Shown: positions 44,905 to 57,074 of the stretch, in pieces | How positions within the stretch are numbered: the stretch's first letter is position 1 | Layout: every line of letters begins with the position of its first letter | NCBI GenBank assembly: GCA_964017125.1 | Contig: OZ024904.1 | Coordinates: 2,229,718 to 2,293,717, forward strand | Reading direction: 5' to 3' | Source: Flabesymbios commensalis | Lineage: Eukaryota > Annelida > Polychaeta > Terebellida > Flabelligeridae | Length of the DNA stretch: 64,000 bases | Program-made: the position numbers and the translations under genes | Notes under the pieces: generated by a model | What the model was told of the DNA's origin: nothing | The model's database searches: none | Seen by the model: the letters and a program-made list of their open reading frames with translations, nothing else

Positions 44905-45125
44905 TAATCCCTTTAATCCGTACAGTGCGGGGATCGACTTTAGTCGTCAGAATCTGACGTCTGTAGACGTCAGATTCTGACGACTAAAGTCAATCCCCGC
45001 ACTGTAAAAATCAACATATTTGTAATGGCCGTAGACTTATAACATAGACCTATTCAAATGAATCAGATAGAGCTAACTAAGACATTTATGATGATTTCAA
45101 ATTCAAAAAACCCCTTTGATTGCGA
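44905..45125. mobile_element. Family A MITE (copy 2)
   Basis: Counterpart of 9675-9890. The long hairpin around gacgtctgtagacgtc is preserved. Confidence 0.7.
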
Positions 45126-45272
45126 TGTTTTTTACAAATTAATTTGAAATGTTTTTAAAATGGTTGAACCCGTTTTATTAGTCGATCAAATCTCTGTTAT
45201 TGGGAATTAAATGTGCGTTTAAACAATAATTGCAAATGTTTGGTTTCAAATTGAACAAATATGAGTAATTAT

Positions 45273-45490
45273 CACTCACTTGAAGTTGTTGGTCGTGGTC
45301 GCGAGACACAACTTCAAGTTGGTGAGAAATTAACCCTTACAGTGCAGGGATCGACTTTAGACGTCAGAATCATTCTATAGACGTCAGATAAACGTCATAT
45401 TCTGACGTAGATGCCGCACTGAAAAAGTAAAATATTTATGGCCGTATCGACCCATAACATATAGGTATTGAAATACTTATATGGATTGGC
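45273..45490. mobile_element. gaagttgtg hairpin and family A fragment (copy 2)
   Basis: Counterpart of 10042-10260. Just to its right the copies differ: copy 2 has tcggggttgatccccccccc, copy 1 does not. Confidence 0.62.
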
Positions 45491-45740
45491 AGGCTCAAGT
45501 TTGATCGTCGCATCGTCATCTTGTTAAATCGGGGTTGATCCCCCCCCCCCTACCACACATTCAATAATTGTTTTTCATATTGTCAAATATTATAATTAGA
45601 GTCTACCGAACGTTGATTGATAAGCTGTCAAAATAATACTTTTGTCTCACAAGTTGTTTACTTCCAGAATAACACAAAAAATTTCTAAATTAGCTTTTTT
45701 ATCTTTTCGACATCTGGTAAATTAAAATTATAGAGAAATA

Positions 45741-46292
45741 CACTCACCTACGCCTGTTCTGCAACTATAGGCCACCCAGTGTACGGGTGAGTGCAATTTC
45801 AAACCATCTGACCCCCACCCAACAGCAAATGGGGGACAGGCTTAGGGGAGTAGAATAGTCAAGTGGCACTCACCTACACCTATATTCTACTATAAGGCCT
45901 ACAAAAGTACAGAAATTGCGTATATGATTGTAGGCCTAATTTTATAATCACACCCACCTACCCCTGTTCTCCCACTATACCCTGTGATAGGGCCGGCGTA
46001 GATGAGTGCTATTTCAAAACACACTTACCTACACCTATCCCCCACTCTACTGAGTGGCGAACAATCTTAGTTGAGTGAAATAGCCAAGTGGCACTCACCT
46101 ACACTATTTTCTACCATTAGATGTGAGTGTAATTTTATAATCTCACTCACCTACACCTGCTCTCTCACTATACCCAGTGGTGGATCCGACTGGCGTAGAT
46201 GAGTGCAATTTCAAAACCGCACTCACCTACACCTGCCCCAGCCCCCCCCCCCCACACCCTACTGAGTGGGGAACAGGCTTAGGTGCTATAAG
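45741..46292. repeat. Higher-order tandem repeat (copy 2)
   Basis: Same 1-2-3-1-2-3-1-2 order as 10508-11060, with no unit gained or lost; differences are point changes. Confidence 0.75.
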
Positions 46293-46307
46293 GCATATAA
46301 TACTTAC

Positions 46308-46565
46308 TTGACCATCCACGACAATAAACAACATTTGTGTATCTTTATGTGTTGCTACATCTCCTATGTGTATCTGTGACAAACCCATTGGAAAGCTTGA
46401 TGATAAATCCGTATACACCACCTGTGTTAGTTGCGCGGACGGCCAGTAAACGTGTGTTATCTGGTAATGTGGCTGTGGAGGTTGAGAAAGGATAATTGAT
46501 TGTCATCAGGAAATCACCATCAGCGTAAACATCAGCGATTTCTTCCACTCGTCCACTGAGAGTAC
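46308..46565 (-). pseudogene. Beta-sandwich-like exon, shortened (copy 2)
   Basis: Same splice borders as 11072-11385 but 258 bases long. It encodes VEEIADVYADGDFLMTI and NTGGVYGFIIKLSNGFVTD, then RRCSNT and a stop. The tryptophan-rich end seen in copy 1 (NNNWNKLSLNDDEWQPARV) is replaced by about 14 unrelated bases. Confidence 0.4.
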
Positions 46566-46683
46566 CTGAAATCATACATACATTAAACCATTTAACCACC
46601 AAGCGACTGTATTAGTTTTTATTCCGTTTTACCAGCCTATTAAATCACTGTTATTGGAAAGATTTAAAATGTTTGGTCTCAGA

Positions 46684-46929
46684 TTAACCCATTAACCGCC
46701 AAATTATTCAATTTGAATTTTCACCCACTTGAAGTTGTGTTACGCTGACGCGATCCACAACTTCAAGTGAGTGAAAATTATTCAGATTTGACAAATGGAG
46801 GTCAACTCTTTTCCAATCTTGCTGTTTGATGTCGCATTTCATTTTTAACATATTTAAAATGTGGTACTTAATGTGCTAATTAAAAAATGAAAACTCGAAT
46901 ATATGCGGTACCGGCGGTTATAGGGTTAA
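46684..46929. mobile_element. TTAA-flanked family C MITE (copy 2)
   Basis: Here the hairpin is more complete than in copy 1: ttttcacccacttgaagttg pairs with caacttcaagtgagtgaaaa. Confidence 0.78.
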
Positions 46930-46977
46930 ACATGAGTTACTAATATGACAAAAAATATAAGTAATTTTAACCTAGTT

Positions 46978-47335
46978 CCCAGCAAACACAAAAATATTTT
47001 AATGATATTTACAAAACGTTAGACGTAATGGTTTTTAAATATTTAAACGTCGGGTCAACAGAATATTTTAAAACATTAATTACAAATATTATTCCAAAAC
47101 ATCATTTAAAAACTTTTTTAAAACATTTTTTCTAATATTCTAATTTTATGTTTTAAAAATGCATTTTGAAAAATGTTATTAAAACGTTTTAAATTTTTTT
47201 TATACTGAATGTTTAGTATAATATTTATATTTAATGTTTTATAATATTCCGTTGACCCGACATTTTAATGTTGTAAAACATTTTCATATGACTTTTTTTT
47301 AACATGTTAGAAAATGTTGAAGTTGTGGGTTAGTT
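46978..47335. mobile_element. AT-rich fold-back MITE (copy 2)
   Basis: Counterpart of 11787-12142, with a clean cccagcaaacacaaaa start. Confidence 0.65.
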
Positions 47336-47479
47336 TATTGTACATGTAACAATATAATGTCATGCTGACACAATTTGATAGACAAATATTTTGTATACAT
47401 ACAATCGAGGTGAAACCACTGATCATTTGGAAATATATATTTTCTGTAGTGCATCTAAATTTAGTCGCCAATTGGCCGC

Positions 47480-47700
47480 AAACTAAACCCTTCACCTTCC
47501 ACGTTATTTATTCAGAATTTTCACCCAGTTGAAGTTGTGTCTCGCTACCGCGACCAACAACTTCAAGTGGGTGAAAATTATTCAGATTTTGCTGATTGAT
47601 GTCACCATTTATCTTTAACATGTTTAAAAGCGAGTATTTAATGTGCTCATAAAAATGACAAAAACTAAGATACTCGGTATGGGTGAGTGGGGGGATATAA
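47480..47700. mobile_element. Family C hairpin MITE (copy 2)
   Basis: Counterpart of 12290-12505. The loop reads tctcgctaccgcgacca. Confidence 0.65.
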
Positions 47701-47771
47701 TCCTTGTGTGTGTATTTAAAGCGAGCATTTAAATTTCAGTTAATCTACTGGAAGCGTTTCTGGCAAACACA

Positions 47772-47956
47772 ACCGAGCAAACAGTCGATACATAGCGCTA
47801 TATCGGCTTCGCTACGCTCGCATAGGCCATTGTAACACACGGCTAGTCGATACATTGCCCCAATGCTGGGTGAATGCTGGTCCGCCGTCTCCGACATCGG
47901 GCCACAATTCACCCAGCATTTAGTCAATGTATCGAAGTGTTTGCTGAGCACGCTGA
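47772..47956. mobile_element. Hairpin MITE of family B (copy 2)
   Basis: Counterpart of 12581-12756, with loop gccgtctccgacatcggg. Confidence 0.7.
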
Positions 47957-48493
47957 GCCAATGCTGGTTTGATGCGTCACGACTTGTAATGAGCTCAGCA
48001 GACATGATACGGGGGAGGGGGGGGCGTGGTGATAGTAGCGTGGGCCACACGTCTCCAGAGGAGCGAACATATTGTGAGCGACAAGTTATCTAGTTGTATC
48101 CTATCAATCCAATATATTATCATATATCTCAGTCCGCATAACTATGAACGAATATGCCGTTGTTCCAACATTGCCTTAATGTTGGTGCGGCAGGTTTGGG
48201 AAAAATAGTCCGTATCATAAATCAGCCTTGGTACACGAGCGGTATTCACCAAGCTACAAATACCCCCCACCCCAACTCCCAGCCCCCAGTAAGGTATATA
48301 CACCGTCGCTTAGTCGATGAAAAATGACACCGAAAAGTAAACTATGTGTAAAACATCTTACTAGCTGAAGTGTATCACACACACAGTAACAGCACCAGGA
48401 TTCTGTAAGACATTAAATCTGCTAGTCCCGGATACATTGAGTAATGCATTATCAGACAATAGGTGTTGGTGGGTTTAGTGTCGAAAATCAGAC

Positions 48494-48780
48494 TCCAGGC
48501 CCGTAGCCAGGGGGGGGGGGGGAGGGGGTCGGAGGAGACGTACGACCCCCCCCCCCCCTGACGGCTGAAGGTCCACATTTTGGCCATACATCTAGTACAA
48601 GAGGAATGAACCCATTTTTGGAGTTGAGTTGACACTTAAATTTCTAGAGATAAAGAAAATATCACGGGAAATGTTTAAGTCTCTAGTTTATGGTGGCGTA
48701 TATCGTTTTTGCCGTACGTGGTCGATATTTTTTTCAAACGTACGTTTGTGACGTCATGTCGCTATGGCAATGACGTCATT
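48494..48780 (+). repeat. CAGGCCCGTAGCC repeat (copy 2)
   Basis: Counterpart of 13205-13500. The G and C runs differ in length, as expected for unstable homopolymers. Confidence 0.6.
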
Positions 48781-50463
48781 TTATGAACCAAATTGGCACG
48801 ACAAACTACGAAATAGGGGTCATGTTTAAGTCACTGCTCAGTACTAGTATGATGCGGTGTCGATTCTTAATGTGTCAGCACATAGGCCTACTACGCACAC
48901 CTGGTAATAATTGTATATATTCATTATGTCGTAAATTCATATGTAATGATCTAAATAGCAGTGGTGTAAACAGAAGTGGGTTCTATTTTAATATGGCTTC
49001 CAAAATTTCTAAGGGGTACGGTCGACGTCATGCCCCCATGAACAACTTGATCAGGTTGTTTTGCCAGTTAATGTTATTATATGGTCGCGGGCACGAGATT
49101 TCACCTGTGTAGAATGTCATCTATACAATTTGAAGGCGGCGGTAATATTTATTAGTAAAAGTAAATCACATTAGAAATAGTTCATGTATTTGAATCTGCA
49201 AGAAATAATAACTGGCGTGTTTCTCTTCTATGAAAAATGCATCTAATAATGATATTAAATATTCATCTGTTTATTCAGCTCATACGAAAATTTTATTTTA
49301 TCATATCATTAAAAATAATAAAATTGAGTAAGATTTTCCTAGCACTCGCTGCACGATGATAATTGACTTTATTTTATCATTCTTTATGTCAGAATTTGTA
49401 CGTAGGTATAATTTTATAGGCCTATGTTCACATCCTGGTTGGACCATTTTACGGATATCTGGTCCAACATTAAACCAACATTAAACCAACATTAAACCAG
49501 TATAGTTATGTTTGCTGGAAGAAAAAATAATAATAATAATAAGGAGAAAAAATAATGGGTTTATTTTTCTAGAGGTTGGCAGCCCTACAGATATTTTTGG
49601 CTACCTCTACAGTTAAAACTAATAATTATGTCATTATACCTGAAGATGACGCAAAACTAGATGACCAGGCGTCATGCTTGAGAGGTTAGAATTCGTGTTT
49701 GGCCGTATTCAACTGAACTGCCGTAACACCTGGTTCAGAAATACTTTTTATGTGATAAAATATACAGACAGATTTTATATTTTTTTTCATTTTTATGGAA
49801 TTTTGAAAATGTCTTATTCCGTTGCAAATAAATTAAATATTGAAATTAAATAGTCATATATTTGTCATATTTGTTGAGCTCATACAGAGCTCATTGTTTA
49901 AAGTCGATCCCCGCACTGAAAGAGTAAAATATTTATAATGACTGTAGACCCATAACATAGGTAGGCGAAGTTGAAATGTTTTCCATAACACGTCAACTGA
50001 CATTAATCAAATGTGCAGGTAGCTGTTAAAGACCAGAACGCTACACGTTACACATTACATATTTAGCCCATTTATACAGTTTGCGATAAGTCGCAGTGGA
50101 TTAATGTTGGGGCAGCATCGCAAATGTGTTTTAATGTGAAATTATCGAACGTTAAGGTCTCACCACACAAATTTATTCGCGCATAGTTCCTTTTTTTTTA
50201 AATTGTGGCTCTTTGCAGCAGCTTCGGTGGTACATATTACAGATATATCATTTTGCTACCAATTAGAATCGATTCTGTGATGATTTGCTGTAGCAAAAGC
50301 AGCGAAATAAGCAAAGATATGGTAGCAGGAAGTCCTTGCGCTACCAGTAACTAGGCTCTTCTCAAAACCGCACTCATTTTTTTTGCTAGGTCGCTCAGGG
50401 GAGAGTGGGCAAGAGGTTATTATGGCCCAAATAAAAAATACGTCAGTTTCACATGCCTTTTCT
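48781..50463. other. Non-coding spacer (copy 2 of 13501-15140)
   Basis: Contains the MITE fragments matching 14140-14231 (near 49435-49520) and 14610-14690 (near 49895-49975). No gene. Confidence 0.45.
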
Positions 50464-53400
50464 ATTTATTTATTTATTTATTCAAACATATTTATACAAA
50501 GTAAAAACATTATTAGCCTTTGGCTATTTTGCATATGTGCCCTGTTTTATGACAAGTATTTGCATAAAAAGTGAAAACCCATATTTAAACAATAATTATC
50601 ATATTATGTACAATAGTTACAATAACGAAAATAGAAGGTACATTAGACATTTTAGATCATAATCCGATGATATATGCCTTTGCGTTAATTGAATAGGTTT
50701 ACAAATGTATATACATGTACATTTATAGCAAAGTGAAAAGAAAAGAAAACACAAATGTCCCCACACTAAAACTCCAACAAAAACCTACAAAAATTGGAGA
50801 AAGCGATAAGACATGTACAGTTATTGCAGCCCTAACTATGATTGAGTAATGGTTTGATTATTAGCCATATATAGTTTAAGGTTATATTTGAAAGCAGAAC
50901 ATGTCTTCTTATTTCTTATTTCTGAAGGTAGCTTATTCCAAAGTCTAGACCCATTCACACTTAAAGATGATTTATATAAAGAATTATTACACCTGGGCTG
51001 CTGTAGAGTATTACTTGTTGCATTACGTGTTGAAACAGTATGCTATTCAGAAACGGAGGAAAAAAGATCAGATAAGTAATAAGGAGCTAGATTATTTAGG
51101 GGGGGGGGTGTCACCTCAGCGTGGCCCCCCCTGGGCAACTTCTTAGAAGGCCAAGCACACCCAAACCTTCATCGAACCAGGTTTTGTTATTTTTTTGACG
51201 TGAAGTTTTTTGTGTTTGCTTTCCGGTGGTTTTTCACTGAGGTTGTTATGTTTATTTTCGAATAGTTTTCAGTTTAAATTCTTTATACATTCTTTATATA
51301 TTCATATTTATATATTTTATATATTTTTTCATTGTACTTGTGGTGCCTTACAGTGCTCTCACGGATTGTGATCGCTCTGTCGTGCTAGTTCTCGATGACA
51401 GACCCGATCCCCAGCTGTGGGGGCATTGTAGGTCTACTCATAGTTCCTCTATGATTTGTTTTTTTGTGTTTGCAGTGGTTTCTCTTTGGCATCCTGGCGA
51501 TGGACGGGATGTCCGAAAGAAATCATTGTCATATAATTATTTTTTCACTTTATTGTTTTAAAGGTTTCTCTGTGGCATCCTGGCGGATAATGCAGCATGT
51601 CATAGAGAAGCCATTGCCGTACAATTAGCCTGTGGTGACTTACGGTGTCCTCACGGTTTGTGATCGCTCTGTGATGTCCTCCAATATCACAGACCTTATT
51701 ACCAACTGTGGAGGCACTGTAAGTCTTTAATTTTTGAGAATTTTTTGTGGTTTTATGATGTCTCAGGCCGTACTGGCCGAAAAGTGAAGTAAAGAAGACA
51801 TTTACTTACTTACTTAATGGTTTCTCTGTTCATTGTTTATGTCATTCATATTTATCTCTATATGGGTTTACTTTTTTGATTATAGTATATAGTATTATAG
51901 TATATATTATATATTTGTTTTGACAATGACACTGTTTTGACTTAGACTTGTAGTTTTTACACAATCACTCCAATTTCATAGAGATACAGTGACTTGAAAA
52001 GTCTTTCATTTTATAATCACTTCATATTTTACATTATTTATACTGATATTTTTATACCCATTAAACTGTGTTGTAGTGCAGGCGCTTCAACATGTCATCA
52101 GACTCGTTACATATAGGTGCCAGGAGCATCGTCATCTTATCATATCAAACACTTTAAACTGAATATTTTAGTACGAACATGCTTTTATTAGCTTTGTCTT
52201 TCCTTTACTACTTTAACTATACAATATGGGATATTGTAATACCTGAAATTTTCACTTAAATGGCCATACTGGCCGAAAAGTGATGTAAAGCAAATATTTT
52301 ACTTACCTAATTTTACCTTTGTCAATGAGTTTTGTATTAGACATTTTACCATTTATGGTAACAACTTGAATTCGTTCATTGAGATAGTTTGTAAACCATT
52401 ATAATTCAGTGCCATTAAGGCCATATTTGCTTAATTTTTTAAAAAGTAATTTGTGATCAATTATGTCAAAACATTTAGCAAGATCAAACATACAAATACC
52501 ATTGATTTCATTTTCGTTAATATTGTCAAGCACATATTCAATCACATTATGCAAAGACGTCTGGGTTGAATGGAGTTTCATGAAAGCTGACTGGGAATGT
52601 GTAATGAAAGAGTGAGATTGTAAATATTCTCTCAATTGAGAGTCAACTAATTTTTCAAATAATTTTGGAATATGCCCAATTACAAAAATTGGTCGAAAGT
52701 TGTTAGGGTCTTGTTTAGAGCCTTTGTTTTTGTAAACTGGAGTAACCCGAGCTTTCTTCCATTCATTTGGAATTTCTCCATTATAAAGTGACATAATAAA
52801 TAAGATTGCTAGACTGCTACAGATAATCTCACTGCTAAGTTTGAGAATACAAGAATCAACATTGGTTTCAGATGGAAATTTGTTTATAAAAGCTAGGACA
52901 TCTTCTTCAAGTGGGCTTTTAAATTTAAAGTTATAAATACTCGAGTTATTTCTCCATATTAGTTCATCATTTTCACTAAATTTACTACACAGTTCATTTC
53001 CAACGGACGCAAAGTGTTCATTCCACGCATCAGGTGACAGATCTGATGTTATGGAACTTTTTCAATTTTTTCCCAGGGATTGGTTTACTGCTCTCCAAAC
53101 GTCACAGGATTTATTGGCTGTGATTGTTTTCTTATAATAGGATCGTTGCGAGTTTTGAATTGTTGAGATGACCAAATTTCTCAGTTTTTTATATTCTTTC
53201 ATTTTGTCAGAAGAGCTAATGCGGCCATGCCATGCGGTGAGTATAATCACGTTTATATATAAAGGCCAACATTTCGTTGGTCATCCATGGATTTGACCTA
53301 TCTTTGACTCTAATTTCTATAATTTTGACATGTTTGCTAACCACTGTATTAGATGCATTTGACCAATCTCTCCAGGCATCAGATGTTGATTTAGCGTCAA

Positions 53401-55150
53401 TAACACCACTATATAGTCCAATATCCATTAAGTCGCGAATACAATCATTTATATTTATTCCATTGTAATCCTTTTTGTGAATAAGTTTTGGAGGAGAAGC
53501 TTGGCGCCTAAATTTCAGAGTTGTAAATATAAAGTAATGATCACTCAGAGTATATTTCAGTATGCCGTGATCCAAGTGGTTGTGAGACATCGTGGTATAT
53601 ATATTTTAAATGACTGACTGAGATGATTGTGTAACACGGGTAGGTTCAACTATCAATTGTTTGCAACAAAGGAGTGTTTCTATAAAGTGAGCTTGATTTT
53701 CACATAAATTTTCGTCTAAGATGGAGTTAATGTTTAAGTCACCAAGGATAACAATTTCCTTATTTTTTGCTAAAACATTTTCAAAATTATTTAACATGCA
53801 TTGGTAATAGTTCTCATCGTCCGCTTTGGGGTTATATACACATGATACATAAAAAGAAGGGGAAGATTTATTATCAATCGTACCCCAGACCACTTTAGTA
53901 TTATTAAAATTGGTGAGATCTGGACAATATGTATGAGGTAAAGTCTCCTTTATATATATTAAAACACTCCCACCATGACTCGGTCTATCCTTTCTATATA
54001 CATTAAAATCAGGTATATTTACAAGTTCATTCGGTATTTTGTCCGATAACCATGTTTCAGATATAGCTAGAATGGCAAAACTATTCTGATGTATTAAAAT
54101 CCTAATTTCATCTATTTTTTTCAATAAGCTTCGTATGTTCTAATGTCCAATTTTCACTCGTTTGTTTTGTTTTCGATTATATATTTCGGTCTTGGTGTTG
54201 CAGTGTTTCATTTTTATATTATTTGTGTCACTATTGTCTATTTTGTTATCATCCATGTAAGTTTTTCTACTAGAAGGTTGTTTAACATTTGACGGCATGA
54301 GGCCTATGTCCTGATTTCCTTTTTCCTCCTGTAGTTTTCTGTAGCATTCACATTTAAATTGCCAGCAGTGGTCACATTGACGGTTATTGGTGTCATGTCT
54401 AGTGTTTTTACGAGTGTTGGTGTCATATCCGTGTTGATCTTTTCTGGGATGATATGCGTCACTTCTTTGCTGGTGCCTCTGTCTTAGTATCTGGTGGTCT
54501 TCTCTGTTCTGGCTACTTCTGTGATGGTAGGAATCATGTCTGTAATAGTGGTTTTGTCGTTCATCTTTCTGGGAATGTTTTAATCCATTGTATTCTCTCT
54601 CTGTCGGCCTGGTTTGGTTTACATCAGAGCGCCTGTAGTTACTGGCATATCTAGTCTGTCTTGGTCTACCTCTTGATCTGTACGGCGACACACATTTTTC
54701 AGTTGTTTTGAGATTCAGAATCAGTGCTAATTTATTACTGGGTTGCCAGGTCAGATGTACTCTATCTCTCATCAATAGGGAGTCGTTTACCGTCTTGTCA
54801 GCCAGCTTGAAGAAATTGTCATTGTTGACAAATCTTCAGCTATGTGTGTCGCACAGATTTTTTAAGGCTGTATTGGTCAGTTCAATTTTTCTTTGGACGT
54901 CTACAGTATTAAGTTGTGGGCAGATACTGGACATAGTCACTCTTCCCTGGCACATAGATTTTGCTTTCTTGATGAGTTTATCATAATTTTTGCTTATGTC
55001 CGGGATCAATCTGTCTGAGTAGCAGTCATTTCCTCCAACAACTACAGTGATGGTTTCAAACTCAGAGTCCATTCTGCCGAGCTTCCCGCTATGTTTTATA
55101 TTGAAAGAGAACAGACTGATGGTTAAAATAATATATAGGGTTATTTACAT
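50464..55150 (-). mobile_element. CR1-group LINE, copy 2, with internal replacement
   Basis: Same element as 15141-19290. The RT segment carrying motifs B and C (copy 1 15774-16446) is missing, and 51101-52312 stands in its place. It keeps RT motif A (FDLAKCFDIIDH, 52399-52794), the endonuclease (53216-54124) and the SGNH part (VVVGGNDCYSDRLIPDISK, 54836-55072). Between 54140 and 54775 the basic region and knuckle run open through RKLQEEKGNQDIGLMPS. Confidence 0.85.
51101..52312 (-). mobile_element. Foreign segment replacing LINE RT core
   Basis: Begins with a G run and gtgtcacctcagcgtggccc. Two ~290-base units repeat inside (gtggtgccttacagtgctct at 51340; gtggtgacttacggtgtcct at 51632). Twice it contains tactggccgaaaagtgangt followed by tttacttactta-type tails (51775; 52268), like the 3' end of another LINE or SINE. 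Likely one or more retro-insertions with loss of host bases. Confidence 0.65.
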
Positions 55151-55159
55151 TTCTCCACT

Positions 55160-55740
55160 TTAAGTGCAAAACACACCAACGCGAACGTCAGTGCGATTAG
55201 GCACGTGACGAGTGACGCGACGACTGACGCGAAAATTACATGACTGTCCACACACCAATGCTTCAACCAACGCGACATGTGAGGCGCGACAGCCGGCGGG
55301 CGGGGGCCCTAGGGTAGTGGTTAGCACCGCTGCCTTTCACGCTAGAGTTCGGGGTTCGGTTCCCGGTCTCGGCGGTTTGAAAGAAACAAAAAGGGTGCTC
55401 CCCCATAGACGTGTAATACTCAGTATTGTGGGGAGCCTACGTGACCAAGAGGTAGCGTGCTCGGCCTCAGACCGTCAGGGCTCGAATTTCGAATCCTGTG
55501 TCTGGAAGACAGTGTCATCTCATTCATCTCACGATCCTCAGGAGGTTCTCATGGCCCAATTTTGCCTATATGTGGACAAAGGTGGCCTAAAGCCCGATTC
55601 ATTCCATTGCGACAACTGGCGTGACGAAAATGTTACAGTTTTGAAAATGGTCGCGATGCCTCCCTCGCTTGCGTACGTCGTCGCGCTGGTACGTTTCGGC
55701 AATGATCAAATAATGTGTTTGAAAACTGACGCGACATTAT
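55160..55740. mobile_element. CpG-rich element split by a SINE (copy 2)
   Basis: Counterpart of 19300-19900, with some CG words changed to TG or CA, as cytosine methylation decay would give. Confidence 0.62.
55297..55608 (+). mobile_element. tRNA-derived SINE (copy 2 of 19438-19748)
   Basis: Same position and target duplication (gcgacagccgg / gcgacaactgg). Both tRNA-like modules are present. Confidence 0.85.
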
Positions 55741-56483
55741 TTAAAGCTGACAATCACGTCACCAATTCCAGCTATATAGAAATGATTGTATGTATGTGTG
55801 ATACAGTAAATGATGGGAAAATATCACATTATAAAATGATGTAGCATGTAATTTATAAGATAAAGGTTAGATGTAATACAGTAAAATACTGTGACGTTTA
55901 TCAGAAATGTTACCTTTAGATTTTATTTCATTTTAGTGTTGAAATATGTTTTGAGTATTGAAGGGCCAGAAGCGTTGTGCAGGCAACTGTTCTTGTTGTA
56001 TTTGGTGATTTGTTTGTTCGGCTCTCTGTGTTTGCTATGGTACATGCTCTCGCCTCACTCTGGGACAGGGTGACTAAGAAATGAACTATGCATAATACAA
56101 GAATGGAAAAACAAATACATTTAATAAATACGTTTAGATTGACTATGATTTCTCCTTTTTTTTCATTTTAAAGTCATATTTGACCGTGAAAAGGACTTTT
56201 TTGGGTGACATTGACCTTGTACAAAACAAATCCCTCCCGAACTGTTTCGTGACGCGAAAACACTACAAAACGAGGTATTATATGATTCTTTGTGACTTTT
56301 ATTTGTAAAGTTTTGAAATTCTCATTTCTTGATGGCGGCCAATTTGGCAACCATTTTGAATTTATTAACCCGCAATTTTTTTTAGGTTGAGACCAAAATT
56401 GTATTTAGTCTGTCAAAACTTTGCTCTGTGCTAAATTTGAAACTTGTATCAATCTGGGATACATAAATTGAAAGTGACTAAGG

Positions 56484-57074
56484 GAAGGGCGAGCAAAGGG
56501 GGCCACTTAACGTTTCAATGGTATTTAAGAAGAATATTCAAACTATTTTAAAACGAATGACTGTTCTATGTTAGGTACATGCAATAAAGATACATATAAG
56601 AGACTCACTTAGTGTTTCAAGGATACCTTATTTTAATTGTAAGCCAAATAGATTTGCTTTCAAAGTTGCCCCCTTTGCCCAATAACTTGGGCAAAGGGGG
56701 CCAGCGCATTGAGCAAAGGGGGCCACCCCCACCCACCCTGTAGAGACTTCAGTTGTACTCGTTCTCACTCTATGGAAGTACACCCTGCACGCAGGTTGCC
56801 CCCACCTTGGTACTTTTTATTTTTTTGATACACAAGTACATTGGAGCAAGCCTGATAAAACAGATATGATAAAAACCTTTCATTTGATGTATATGGTGAC
56901 ATGCTTTGTTGGACATACTAAGTATGTAGTAATATACTAAATATTTTCGTTCACTGGGATTAGTGTGTGAAATATCTACCCATTGTAAGTTAGAGGGCAA
57001 AGGGGGCCATGCTGTATGGTCTTTGTATTGAAATGGCCTGCCCCCCTTTGCCCTGGCTCCCTTTGCCCAAGGGG
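56484..57074. mobile_element. GGGCAAAGGGGGCC element (copy 2)
   Basis: Counterpart of 20612-21203. The left word gagcaaagggggccact (56490) is intact here but altered in copy 1. Confidence 0.5.

Noticed and set aside
55212-55844. 210-codon open frame
   Set aside because: It spans a SINE and the CpG-rich element; the matching frame in copy 1 is broken.
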